Below, in pieces: positions 22,210 to 32,218 of a stretch of 64,000 bases of DNA (positions are counted from its first letter, which is position 1; each line of letters begins with the position of its first letter). This DNA is from Closterium sp. NIES-65. Lineage: Eukaryota > Streptophyta > Zygnematophyceae > Desmidiales > Closteriaceae. A program made the position numbers and the translations under genes. Under the pieces are notes generated by a model, which was not told the origin of the DNA, did not search any database, and worked only from the letters and a program-made list of their open reading frames with translations. The stretch spans positions 1,910,802 to 1,974,801 of the forward strand of contig CANXME010000032.1 in assembly GCA_948144175.1 (NCBI GenBank). Reading direction: 5' to 3'.

Positions 22210-23340
22210 TGCTCTTAGCTTGAGCTTGTTAAGTAGGCAAGTTCCATTGGTGCTTGTCCATTGTTCTTGGCGCAGATGGTGAGAAACCGAGGTCGAGGCC
22301 CTGGGATCACGGTTAGTAATAGTCGTAATAAGACCAGTGTAGCCATTGATGTTGTTATCGCTGTTTGGTACAGAAGTTCGAAACCTTGGAGTTAGCAGCA
22401 ACCCTGTAGGAACCTCGAAGTTAGATGCCTGACAAGAAACAGGATCTCGTTTAGCAAGCGATACTATGTCCGACGTGTAGACACAAAAAGGGTATCGGTC
22501 GCTGCGCCTTGTAACGAGGAAGCCAGATCTGTAGTTTTTAAAGCCAACTGACAAGGAACCTACACGGGATCTGGGTTTGAAGCTGCGCGGTAATATCCAT
22601 GGCGGACTCATGGTAGCAGTCGGTGGTGATGCTTCAACTAGAAAGGCCGGAACCGTGTTTAGAGACTCTCGCATCATGAGGCTACACCCACGAATCACAT
22701 TAACGTGACAGCGTACACGCTAAAGTATGGCACTGGTGTTACAATGTCTGTCGAAACCTTAGACATTCTCCCTGAGCATTGTGAAGAGACTGCGACACCT
22801 ATGTCATAGTGTGCCCGAGCAATCCGCATCGTAAATCACGAAGTGTCTGTGGGAGGTACTTACGGCATTCTTGAGACACACCTCGAGCAATGTTTCCAGC
22901 GCGAATTTTTTGTAGCGAGTGAGCGATCGGTGATCTCGCCGATCAGACACTCGTTCTCACCTACAAGTAACTAGGCAGAATGTCTAGGTTCGGAACACCC
23001 CAACCTCGCTAGGTATGTTTCCCAGAAACTGAAACGTTGGTTTCTCCACACCACACCAACGACAGAGTAAATGAGAAGTTGCTTCGTAGTAGGTTCAGTT
23101 CCCATCATTTTTGGGATGGGGCGGTCGTTCACGCAGCAGCAGCAGTCGCACGCGCGCGGCAGCATGGGAGGCGGCAGGGAGCGGCCGCGGCAGCAGGGGG
23201 GCGCGGGAGAGGAGCGGATGGGGTGGCTGTCGGCTGTGGCGATCGGCGCTATCACGCCCGGACTCAACGTGAGCCTGGGGCGTGCTGTGTACCATGGAAT
23301 CCATCATTGCGTGAGGGGTGTTGGTGTTAGCATGCGGCGA
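22210..23340. other. Spacer, probably L1 5' region
   Basis: An open frame continues upstream of the ORF1 ATG to 22698 with no recognisable domain; it may be the L1 5' leader. Bases 22700-23340 contain a GC-rich CAGCAGCAG stretch (23135-23200) and short open frames without family features. No gene is called. Confidence 0.4.
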
Positions 23341-23545
23341 TGACTGCTGCGCACGCTTCGCTGGCGCTCGTATAAAACGCTCTCAAGCTCTCGAAAATCA
23401 GTAGTTTGACTGCTGCGCACGCTTTCTCGCTGGCGCTCGTATAAAACGCTCTCAAGCTCTCGAAGATTAGTAGTTTGACTGCTGCGCACGCTTTCTCGCT
23501 GGCGCTCGTATAAAACGCTCTCAAGCTCTCGAAAATTAGTAGTTC
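23341..23545 (+). repeat. Three tandem 67-69-bp repeats, each with TATAAAA
   Basis: Copies start at 23341, 23408 and 23477 (67, 69 and 69 bases), reading GACTGCTGCGCACGCTTTCT then CGCTGGCGCTCGTATAAAACG and CTCTCAAGCTCTCGAAAATTAGTAG. They lie about 580 bases upstream of the LINE ORF at 24125, a place where some LINEs carry promoter monomers. Bases 23546-24071 hold no recognisable gene. Confidence 0.85.
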
Positions 23546-24069
23546 GTCTTGCTGCGCGCGCTAGTAAGGCAACAAGAACTCACTACCTACGTCTAGTAGC
23601 GAAAAGGCTCAGGCTACGAGGCCTTCCATAGCCCGCCGATCGACCCCTCAATCTGCAGCACGGCACGACTCCTTTTCCTGCCGTTGCACGCTGCGCGAAA
23701 CCAGTATCGCCACTTCCCTGACAGCGGTTCTCCACGTTCGGGCTGTAGCTTAGCCCTCCTGGCAGTCTCGACAGCGTTTGACACGGGCAGGTGTTTCACC
23801 TGCGACGGCGTGGTTTCTGCTGTAAATTCAGACAACACGTTCGCGAGCCTTCTCACCCTCTCGAACAGTAACCCCCCCCACACACGAACCCACTTGCACC
23901 TGCTTCGTTTCCTGAAAGCACCAGCACGATCCTCGGCAGCGGCACCACCAGTCCTGCCTACCCACGATATCCGTGTTGTGTCTCGTTAGTACATTTGCTT
24001 GCGCTGACATCGCGAATTCGTGACATTGGGCACACCGCCAGCTGCACTGCACAACTCTCTTTCTCATCA

Positions 24070-24071
<2 letters not shown>

Positions 24072-24100
<29 letters not shown>
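24072..24100 (+). repeat. Poly(A) tract of 29 bases
   Basis: An uninterrupted A-run just upstream of the LINE ORF. It may be the tail of an older plus-strand retro-insertion, or part of the LINE 5' region. Confidence 0.9.
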
Positions 24101-24103
<3 letters not shown>

Positions 24104-24124
24104 CTGACTCGCAAGCGGGACAGG

Positions 24125-27100
24125 ATGCCTGAAGACTCGGACCCGCACCCATCTCGTCCTCCTAATCGGTCATGCTCAACCCCAGCTTTTGCAGCTCTTC
24201 CGATTCCACAGACACCACGCTCACCATCTTGCCCTACTATACCAGCCGTCACACACACTTCCTCGCCACTGCCGGAATCATCTGCTCCACACCCCCCAGC
24301 CTCTTCGTCTCAACACCCCAAATCATCAACCTCACCCCGTTTCATTTCAAAGGAGCAGAAAAACGTACTCCAACAAGTCCTTACAGACACTTCACCCTCT
24401 CCCCAACAACACTCCTCTCGCCATCCTGAACCTGCAGCCGAACTTGCTTTGCAGCCTCCTCCTGCTTCTTCTCCTCCTCCTGCTTCCACGCCTGCTTCGC
24501 ACCCTGCTGCGGCCACTGATTCCCCTCCTTCACCCACTTCGGTTCCGGGCCCGAGATTTCGCTGCTCCACCTGCAACCGCACCAACTTCACCACCTCGGG
24601 TGGCTACACTCGTCACCTCTCTGCTTGCTCCCGCAATGACTCAGCCCGTCAAGAAGCAGCCCGCCCTCCTCCTCCTCGTGCCACCGCTACCTCCCCATCC
24701 TCTTCAGCACCTCCACAGATTTCTCAGCAGACATGGGAAGCTGTCATAAGCTGGGACTGGGGGACATTCTTTAGTCCCACCGTTACCCCTGGCCCACTAC
24801 TGCGCCGGATCCCGCCGCGAGCCCTCTTGCTGGCCCTGGATGCTTTACTCATACCAATTCGTCGTCTTGTCATCTTCCCTCAATACCCTGCAGCTCATTT
24901 CCTCCTCCTCGCTTTCCCCCGACTCATGCTTCGCTCTTCAACCATTTCTTCCTCACATTCAGCTACGGCGGAATGTGCAGCCTATGCGCGCCGTTTCATT
25001 CAAGGCGACTGGCTCCCCCTCTTCAACGAGGCTGTCGCTGCTGCTGTACCAGCATCTCGACCGCACAATTTATCGTCCGCCTGGTCCACATCTACGTTTG
25101 CTCGGTTGAACAGGGCCAAGCGGTTCGCGCATTGCGGAGATTGGTCGCGTTCCCTCCCTCAAACTGTCCGGCCGTTCTTCACCGCATCTACTCTTGTCGC
25201 CCTTCAGAAGCCGCAAGGAGGCGTCCGCCCCATTGCCATCGGCGAGATACTGCCGCGCTTGCTGTCTCGTTGCGTTATTCTTCACTTCAAGCAGCAGATT
25301 AGGGATTTCTTCCTTCCCTCCCTGCAGTTTGGGGTCACTGTCTCTGCAGGGATCGAGGTTATGGCCCACACAGTCCAGTCAGCCCTCTCTCTCCACCCAG
25401 ACTGGGTCGTGCTGGAACTGAATGTGGCCAATGCTTTCAACTTGTTCAGTCGTTCCGCTATGTTCAATGCTCTGCGAGACTCCCCGTTCTCCAGCCTCAT
25501 CCCTTTCTTCCGCCTCTTCTACGCCTCCCCCTCTCCACTCCATTACCGCAGCGGCCCACTCATCGAAATGCTTCAGTCATCATCAGGTGTTTGACAGGGT
25601 GATCCATGTGGGCCATTCTTGTTCGCCCTTACCCAGCATCTAGCCATTCGCCCCATTCAGCGACAATCTCCAGCAATCTTGATCACCTCCTACGCGGATG
25701 ACCCTGCGCAGGAGGTGTTTCCTGCCTACACAGCACTTACAGCTCGTCTCAACAGCCTCAGCCTGCGGGTGCAACCATCGAAATGCTCCCTTTGGGCCCC
25801 TTTGGACCTCCCTTCAGACCTCACACCTCCATCAGACATCGTCATTGCCCTTAACGGTATCACGGTTGCGGGAGTTCCGATTGGTTCAGATACCCACATC
25901 ATCTCTACAGTACAGGACAAGCTGCACTCTTTCTCCTCATCTCTGCCTCTTCTACATGACCTTCATGATCCTCAGACTGCCTCTCGCATCCTTTCTCTCT
26001 GCGTCTCCGCTCGTCCCTCATTCCTCCTCCGTACTGTTGCACCCTTCCCTGAGATAGATGAGCTCTATACTGACTGGGACAACAGCTTGCTCGACCATTT
26101 TGTTCGCCTCATTGGCTCTGACTACTGGCCCCCTACATTTGACCACACTGCCACAGCACATCAACAGACATGCCTTCCCATTCGCCTTGGAGGGTTTGGC
26201 CTCCGATCATCAGCTGCAACTGCTACTCTCAGTTACTTGTGCAATTGGGCACAGACAGCTTCACTGCTCTCCTCATGCTTCATCATCAACGGCTCTCACA
26301 TTTTCCGCCCCTTAATCACTTCAGACACCATGGATCGCCTTGACTCATGCATTCCTAAAGCCTTATCCAAACTTCATCCATCCATTCGACAGCACTTCCC
26401 CACTTGGCCTGCACTCCACGCTGGCTACCCACAGAAGCTGTATTCCTACCTTTCACAACACCTTGACGCTGTCATGCTCGAGCGCGTGCGATCCACAGTA
26501 ACCTCCACCCAACATTTGGCCCGTTTGACCTCCCTCCAAGGGCCCCATGCTGGTGACTGGCTCACTGTGGCTCCATGTTCTCCGCACATGTAGCTTTCAT
26601 CCACAGAGTGGTGCATTGCAGCTGCTATTCGTCTTGGTCTCCCCATTCCACACCTCACATCCACCCGGACATGCACTTGTGGCTCGTCATTCACGGATCC
26701 TTCAATCGTCTCACATGTCCTCTGCTGTCCATCTGCTAAAAAGCCTACCAGGGTTCACGACGTTATCAAGCATGAGGTTCACCGCATCACGTTGGAGCTT
26801 GATTATGTTGTGCAGCTGGAGGATTCCCACCTTCTTGCAGGACGCTGCCCCGACATCAGTTGCCGTAGCATCAGCTCGGGGACAACATGGGCATTAGATA
26901 TTTCGGTCGCAGATCCCCAGAATGGCCCCCCAAACTCCAAAACTGCATCCGTCATCGGTTCAGCCGCATCTGCTCGCGAAACCGAGAAGCGGACCCTGTA
27001 TGCGCCCACGTTACACCACCGACCAGACGTAAAACTCCTTCCTCTTGTCCTTGAAACCTTTGGTTGCTTCGGTATGTCATTCCTTAGCTTCATCAAGGAC

Positions 27101-27334
27101 TGCAGCCGACGGGGAGCGACACGGCTCCGGGACATGGGTGGTACATCCGACCTTATCCCAGAGCTTTTGGAGACGAGCTACTTCAAGAGGATTTCTCTGG
27201 TGCATCGGCGCGAGCAGGCCAGGACCATTTACCGTCGAACACAAATTCGCTACAGCACTGACACACCTTTCCCGCCACCAGAACCCACCCCACCTTCCTT
27301 GGCTGATTTTGCGTACCTTGGTGTTGGTTCTTGA
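24125..27334 (+). pseudogene. LINE with zinc finger, reverse transcriptase and restriction-like endonuclease
   Basis: One frame of about 1,070 codons. After a Pro/Ser-rich N-terminus comes a C2H2 finger, CSTCNRTNFTTSGGYTRHLSAC (near 24560). RT motifs: LVALQKPQGGVRPIAIGE (near 25195), LELNVANAFN, GV-QGDPCGPFLFAL and SYADDPAQEV (near 25690). The C-terminal half has a Cys/His knuckle (CTCGSSF...SHVLCC) and RCPDISCRS...TWALDISVADP then LVLETFG, the PD-(D/E)XK-like endonuclease layout of R2-group LINEs, with no AP endonuclease. TGA at 25592 replaces the Arg expected in GVRQGDP, and TAG lies at 26591. The frame ends with TGA at 27334 and a 3' UTR of about 105 bases runs to the tRNA remnant. LINEs of this type are usually site-specific; clade naming is inference. 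Confidence 0.8.
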
Positions 27335-27440
27335 GACCTCATTGGGGTCTCAACCTAGGGTAGTAGGTATTGCTCGTTAGTCATCTGATTGTACTTGATT
27401 TGATTTGTATCCTCTGTACAAATATAACACTGCAGATAAA

Positions 27441-27498
27441 ATGGAAGCGTGTCTGACTTCAGATCAGAAGGTTGCCTGTTCGACTCACGTCAGGTTCA
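27441..27498 (+). tRNA. tRNA-Trp gene remnant (3' 58 nt), anticodon TCA
   Basis: The sequence has an anticodon stem TCTGA/TCAGA (27452-27456, 27464-27468), loop CTTCAGA, variable loop AGGTT, T arm with a perfect B box (GTTCGACTC, 27478-27486), acceptor strand CAGGTTC and discriminator A. From memory it matches plant nuclear tRNA-Trp except for a few changes, including CCA to TCA in the anticodon. One T-stem pair is broken (C-C). The 5' acceptor strand and D stem are missing: the LINE 3' end abuts at the D loop (ATGG). T-runs at 27508 and 27517 would fit Pol III termination. It is not functional as it stands. Confidence 0.65.
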
Positions 27499-27815
27499 AA
27501 GCCTGTATTTTGCTGCTTTTTGGATTTTGAAGTCCTCCGCAATCGTTTTCAAGGCCTTCACTTTTCTATGATGCGTCTTTTGTTCCCCCTACTTTACATA
27601 CCTGCCACTTGCTTCCTGTCATCGTTTTCACTGTCCCCACATTCTATTTCTTACAATTGCACTCCCTCTTCCCTCCTTGTTCCTCATCCTGCCATCTCTT
27701 CCATCTCCACCATCTCAAGGAACCCACCCTCCCTCACAGCAACCTTAATCCCCCCCCCCCATCTCTTCCCCACCCCCCCATCTCTCCCCCACCTCAGCGC
27801 CCCACACTGGTGCTC
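27499..27815 (+). other. Spacer downstream of tRNA remnant
   Basis: T-runs, then CT- and C-rich low-complexity sequence (27640-27790). No gene is seen. Confidence 0.6.
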
Positions 27816-28076
27816 ATGAACATCATCCTGGTGGGGCTGCTGCTCTCCTTCGCCGCCCTGCTGCCCGCTGCCTGGCGCTACTCCCGCCCACCTGTGGGCG
27901 ACAGCAGCAGCAGTGGGACTGGGAGCGGCAGCACAGTGGAAGGTGGCAGCAGTGAGATGCTGTACCATGTGTTGTTCCTGCTGCTGCTCACTCTCCTACT
28001 CATTGCGCTACTCAACTGGTGGGTGTTGGCTGCTCAACTGCTTGGTGTTGACTGCTCGTGCATTCACCCATGTTAG
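27816..28076 (+). CDS. Possible host exon with two membrane segments
   Basis: From ATG at 27816 the frame encodes a hydrophobic stretch (NIILVGLLLSFAALLPAAW), a Gly/Ser spacer, then a second one (LYHVLFLLLLTLLLIALLNWW). Composition and low C-run content differ from the flanking spacer and look like real protein. The tail after NWWVLAAQLLG may already be intron. The family is unknown. It may belong with the basic C-terminal exon at 28416-28676. Confidence 0.35.
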   Translation: MNIILVGLLLSFAALLPAAWRYSRPPVGDSSSSGTGSGSTVEGGSSEMLYHVLFLLLLTLLLIALLNWWVLAAQLLGVDCSCIHPC

Positions 28077-28415
28077 CCACTTGTGCATTCCCCCATGTTA
28101 CCCACTCATGCACGCACGCATGTTACCCTCTCATGCTTTGACCCATTTTACCCACTCATGCATCTTTAATTCTCTCCCTTCCTTTCCTCCCCTTCTTTCC
28201 CTTTCCTCCTCTTCCCTACCCTTCCCCCCTTTCCTCCCATCTTCTCCCAACCCTCCCCTTCAATCCTCCCCTCTCCCCTTCTTCCCCTCCCTCTGTTGCC
28301 TCCCCTTTTTGCTCTTTTTCCTCACTGCACCAACCCGCACGTCTCTGTTCCCGCTTCAAAATGCACACCATCATCCCGCGCATGCTTGCAAACCAGGTCC
28401 GTGCTTCTCTGAAAT
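28077..28415 (+). other. CT-rich spacer, possible intron
   Basis: Pyrimidine-rich sequence with CATGTTACCCACTCATGCA repeats (28060-28170). It could be an intron between the two candidate exons. Confidence 0.4.
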
Positions 28416-28676
28416 TTGACGAATCAATCCACGTCCCCCCGCCCGTGCCGTCCCCCGTCTGGTAGGTTGGCGTGGGAGGTGGGCACAGTGTCCACCCACT
28501 CACAGGCACGGCAGCTGCTAGCACCTGCTGGCAGCAGCCATGGTGCTGCTGATGCTCCCAATGAGTCTGGGGCCCATGATGCCCAGGAGGATACAAGCGG
28601 GTCAAGACGAGTGCACGGCAAGAGGCACAAGAAAAAGCGTCAGGGCAGCAAGAAAAACTTCAAGGGAAGGCGCTGA
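28416..28676 (+). CDS. Possible host C-terminal exon with basic tail
   Basis: An open frame to TGA at 28676, ending GKRHKKKRQGSKKNFKGRR, a strongly basic tail that could bind nucleic acid or act as a nuclear signal. The true exon start is unclear; an acceptor-like CACAG at 28500-28504 may precede QLLAPAGSS. No family is recognised. Confidence 0.35.
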   Translation: MTNQSTSPRPCRPPSGRLAWEVGTVSTHSQARQLLAPAGSSHGAADAPNESGAHDAQEDTSGSRRVHGKRHKKKRQGSKKNFKGRR

Positions 28677-29818
28677 CCTCCTCGCCCTGTTACATGCTTC
28701 ATGTTGCTAGGGATACTGGCCATTCATGCTCTGCCATAGTGATGCTCTCTGCAGTAGTGATGCTCTGTGCAGTAGTGATGCTCTCTGCAGTAGTGATGCT
28801 TTCTGCAGTAGTGATGCAAATACTAAGGACATTTGCAGTGGCGAGGCTTCATTTTAGTGCAGCTGCAAGTGCAAACACGTACTTTGGTTTCCAACTTGAT
28901 ACCGAACATGGCTAACTAGTTTCCACTTGCAGGAATGGCATAGCTGGTTGGAGAACTGTGTACAGTAGATGGGAATCAGGGGAGTCCTCGCGCAGCCTAG
29001 TGCATGAGCTATTTCCACTGGAGCAAGTGTGAGAGGAGCTGCTGGCAGTGGGAATCCTGGCTGTGTGCGTGGTGTGGTGTGCCAAGGGGGACGATTGCAG
29101 CGGGTGGCTTGTGACAGCAGCACACAGGAGCATAAGGTGATGCCTCATGACTCGTGAGCAGTGCCATCACAGCGCTTCATGTGCGTTGGGTTGTGCCTAG
29201 GCCTGCACAGCCCCATACAGCCTGTACAGCAGCAATGACATCACAGGATCTCCAGTCGTGTGGTGGGGTAGCCCACCTAGAAGAGGCGCTCCAATGCACT
29301 CACGTACTCCGCAAGCACATGGGATGGGATGGCATGGTACGTGCGGGATGGGAGGATACAGATGAGGAGACGAGTGGACATGAAGGCCCTCACTTACTCC
29401 GCATGCATTGCAGCCATTTGCATGGAGGGATGGCGCGGCATGGGATTGGAGGCAAAGGGGAGAAATGGGATTAGATGGCATGGCATGAGATGGCATGAGA
29501 CGAGGGCCATGGGATGGCATGACATGCATGCATGAATGACATTGGCACGTTACAGAGGGATGAGGAGAAGAAGGGAAATGCATGCACCCAAGCAGGCATG
29601 CGAGGAATGACATCGATCAGAGAAGACGATACAGCTTGCAAACACGAACAACCATGCACTCATGTAGACGTGCAGGCATGCACCCATGCACCCATGCAGG
29701 CATGCACCTATGCAAGCATGCATGAGACGCCAATTAATCAACCCCTCGGTGCACGTGCCCACGGCGTCCGTCTTATATCAGCGAAACACAACTCTCACAC
29801 TCCCAGCCACTTCACAAT
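28677..29818 (+). other. Spacer with short tandem repeats
   Basis: Contains about five copies of an 18-base unit TGATGCTCTCTGCAGTAG (28740-28815) and ATGCATGCACCCATGCAGGC-type repeats (29520-29730). No gene is supported. Confidence 0.6.
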
Positions 29819-30290
29819 TGTTGGTGCAACCCTACAGTTTGCACTCGGCTTGTTGTCCGTGTGTGTGCATGCGTGTGTGCATGGAATGGTATGAGAGCAT
29901 GAAATAATATATATTTCATGCTTAAAATACTGTGTGCATAATGAGTCATGATGTCGAGTGTGTGTGTCGAGTCAATAGTGAGTTATCGCTAGTCGCGTGT
30001 TACGCGGTCATTTGTGTCTCGCGCGCGGTTTCTATTTTGTCATGTGTCTCGTGTACGGTTTCTATTTTGTCCTGTGTCGAACGTTCGGCGTGTCGCAGAT
30101 GTGTGCAACAGACCCATCAATAACTCAAGGATGAGTTTGTGATGAAGAACCCGAGCCTTGGTTTCAAGATCCAAGTGATTTCGAGCCTTGGTTTGTGTAC
30201 ACTTCGGGATATTGAGAATAGTTACATTATTTGTGTAGCGTAACATATTACTTGGAGTAGGCCCTTGTGGAGGGTAGTTTCGAGACTCTT
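29819..30290 (+). repeat. LTR of copia family B, plus orientation
   Basis: Starts TGTTGGTGCAACCC after CACAAT and matches the reverse complement of 31768-32179, including an AT-rich hairpin (GCATGAAAT...ATTTCATGC, about 29899-29923) and AGCCTTGGTTTCAAGAT. The right end is not fixed. Bases 30290-31249 hold no recognisable coding sequence. Confidence 0.7.
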
Positions 30291-31249
30291 CGTGGTTGGG
30301 GACAGTGTGGCACTGTACCTCGGCTCTTGGGGGTTTGTAGGAGCTGGGAGTCATTCCCAACTCCTTAACTCTTCCTAATTGTGTGTTATATGACTATAGT
30401 GGCTGCCATAGTGCCGTTCGTTCAAACCCACGCTGTGTCAACAATTCTTAATGAAATCGTGCGATCTAAATTGCTTGTTATAAGCGACGTTAAGACGCTC
30501 TAGATCCAATTTGAATCAGGTCATTTCGAGCTGTGACCAGATCGCTATGAACGTTCAAATCCGCTGTGCAGAAATCCACATTCGCAATCTATCATCCGTT
30601 TTAGGCACATTGAAGCATACTGTGATTATAACAACCATTTCCACTTCAGCACTGTGGATGAGATGCGTTAGAACATACCCTTTCTTTTGAGGGGTTGGGG
30701 TCAGGGTCACCCTGGCCAATGAGAGTGCCGATGACAATGATGAGGTGCGTGCGGAAGGGGATGGGCGACCTGTTAAGATAGTACCTGGAGCCATGGCTAG
30801 AGAGAATAATTGAGTAACACGAGCGTCGAGATACAAATGTAGGAAACCCTAATTGAATTGAGGGTGTTTATTTTGTGCTGGAAACTATTAAATTAGCCTA
30901 AACTGAACCGAAAGTGTAACTCGCTCTAAACATAGCGAAACAACAAAAAAACATTATGATAAATGCTAGAGCAATCTCTAGCCTACTCCAACAAGACCAC
31001 CACATGCCCCAGAAAAGGATCGGGGCAACGCCCCCACCGATACAACGCCCCCTATGGCCTCCACCAGCAATATGCACTGGTGTCAGGGATGGGCTGAACG
31101 GGGATGAGAGGGGAGAGGGGGGAGGGGGAGGGAGGGGGGGAAGAGAAGGGAGGGGGGAGGGGAAGGAAGGAGGTGGGGATGATATGCATAAGGGGCTAGA
31201 GGATAGATGAGGGAAGTGAGCATAGAAGTGCGTGTGCACCATGGCACCA

Positions 31250-31765
31250 TGGCAATAGGGGGAACGGGATGGCAAGAGGGGGAACGGGATGGCAAGAGGG
31301 GGAACGGGATGGCAAGAGGGGGAACGGAATGACAAGAGGGGGAACGGGATGGCAAGAGGGGGAACGGGATGGCAAGAGGGGGGATGTGATGGCAAGAGGG
31401 GGAACGGGATGGCAAGAGGGGTAACGGGATGGCAAGAGGGGGAACGGGATGGCAAGAGGGGGAACGGGATGACAAGAGGAGGAACGGGATGGCAAGAGGA
31501 GGAACGGGATGGCACAAGGGGGAACGGGATGGCAAGAGGGGGAACGGGATGGCAGGAACGGGATGGCAAGAGGGGGAACATGATGGCAAGAGGGGGAACG
31601 GGATGGCACGAGGGAGAATGGGATCGCAAGAGGGGGAGCAGGATGGCAAGAGGGGGAACAGGATAGCAAGAGGGGGGACGAATTGGCACAAGGGGGAACG
31701 GGATGGCTAGAGGGGGAACTGGATGGCAAGAGGGGGAACGGGATGGCAAGAGGCGAGGTGAGTGG
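31250..31765 (+). repeat. 20-bp minisatellite, about 25 units
   Basis: The unit is GGAACGGGATGGCAAGAGGG with scattered substitutions and a few length variants. Long minus-strand frames (SHPVPPLAIPFPLLP repeats) come from the array and are not genes. A G-rich, non-tandem run precedes it (31095-31180). Confidence 0.95.
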
Positions 31766-31767
31766 GG

Positions 31768-32179
31768 GGCATTGTCATAGTTACAAGGGCCTACACCAAG
31801 TGAAATGTTACACTACACAAAGAAATGTAACTATTCACACTATTGAAGTCAACACATTTTTTCGCGGACTTCGAGATCACATGAATCTTGAAACCAAGGC
31901 TCTGGTTCTTCATGAGAAACTCATTCTTGAGTTCTTGAAGGGTCTGCTGCACACACGCCAAACGTTCGACCCACGACAAATAGAAACCGCGCACGAGACA
32001 CAAACGACCGCGTGACACGCGACTTGCAATAACTCGCAATTGACTCAACACACACATTCAACATTATGACTCATCATTCACACAGTATAATAAGCATGAA
32101 ATATGTATTATTTCATGCCCTCATACCATTCCATGCACTCACGCATGCACGCACACGGACAACACGGGTTGCACCAACA
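31768..32179 (-). repeat. Copia B 3' LTR (partial)
   Basis: The minus strand starts TGTTGGTGCAACCCG after a purine tract (CGAGGGGAAGTT), 40 bases below the RNase H frame. It is inverted relative to 29819-30290 and its distal end is lost at the 20-bp minisatellite. Confidence 0.75.
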
Positions 32180-32218
32180 AACTTCCCCTCGGATTGTTGG
32201 CCTTAGGATCTTGCTCTC

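Noticed and set aside
24072..24100. Poly(A) as the tail of the LINE
   Set aside because: It lies upstream of the LINE ORF on the same strand, so it cannot be that element's 3' tail.
30898..31749. 283-codon minus-strand frame
   Set aside because: Most of it is the translated 20-bp minisatellite; the hydrophobic tail near 30900-31080 shows no family features.
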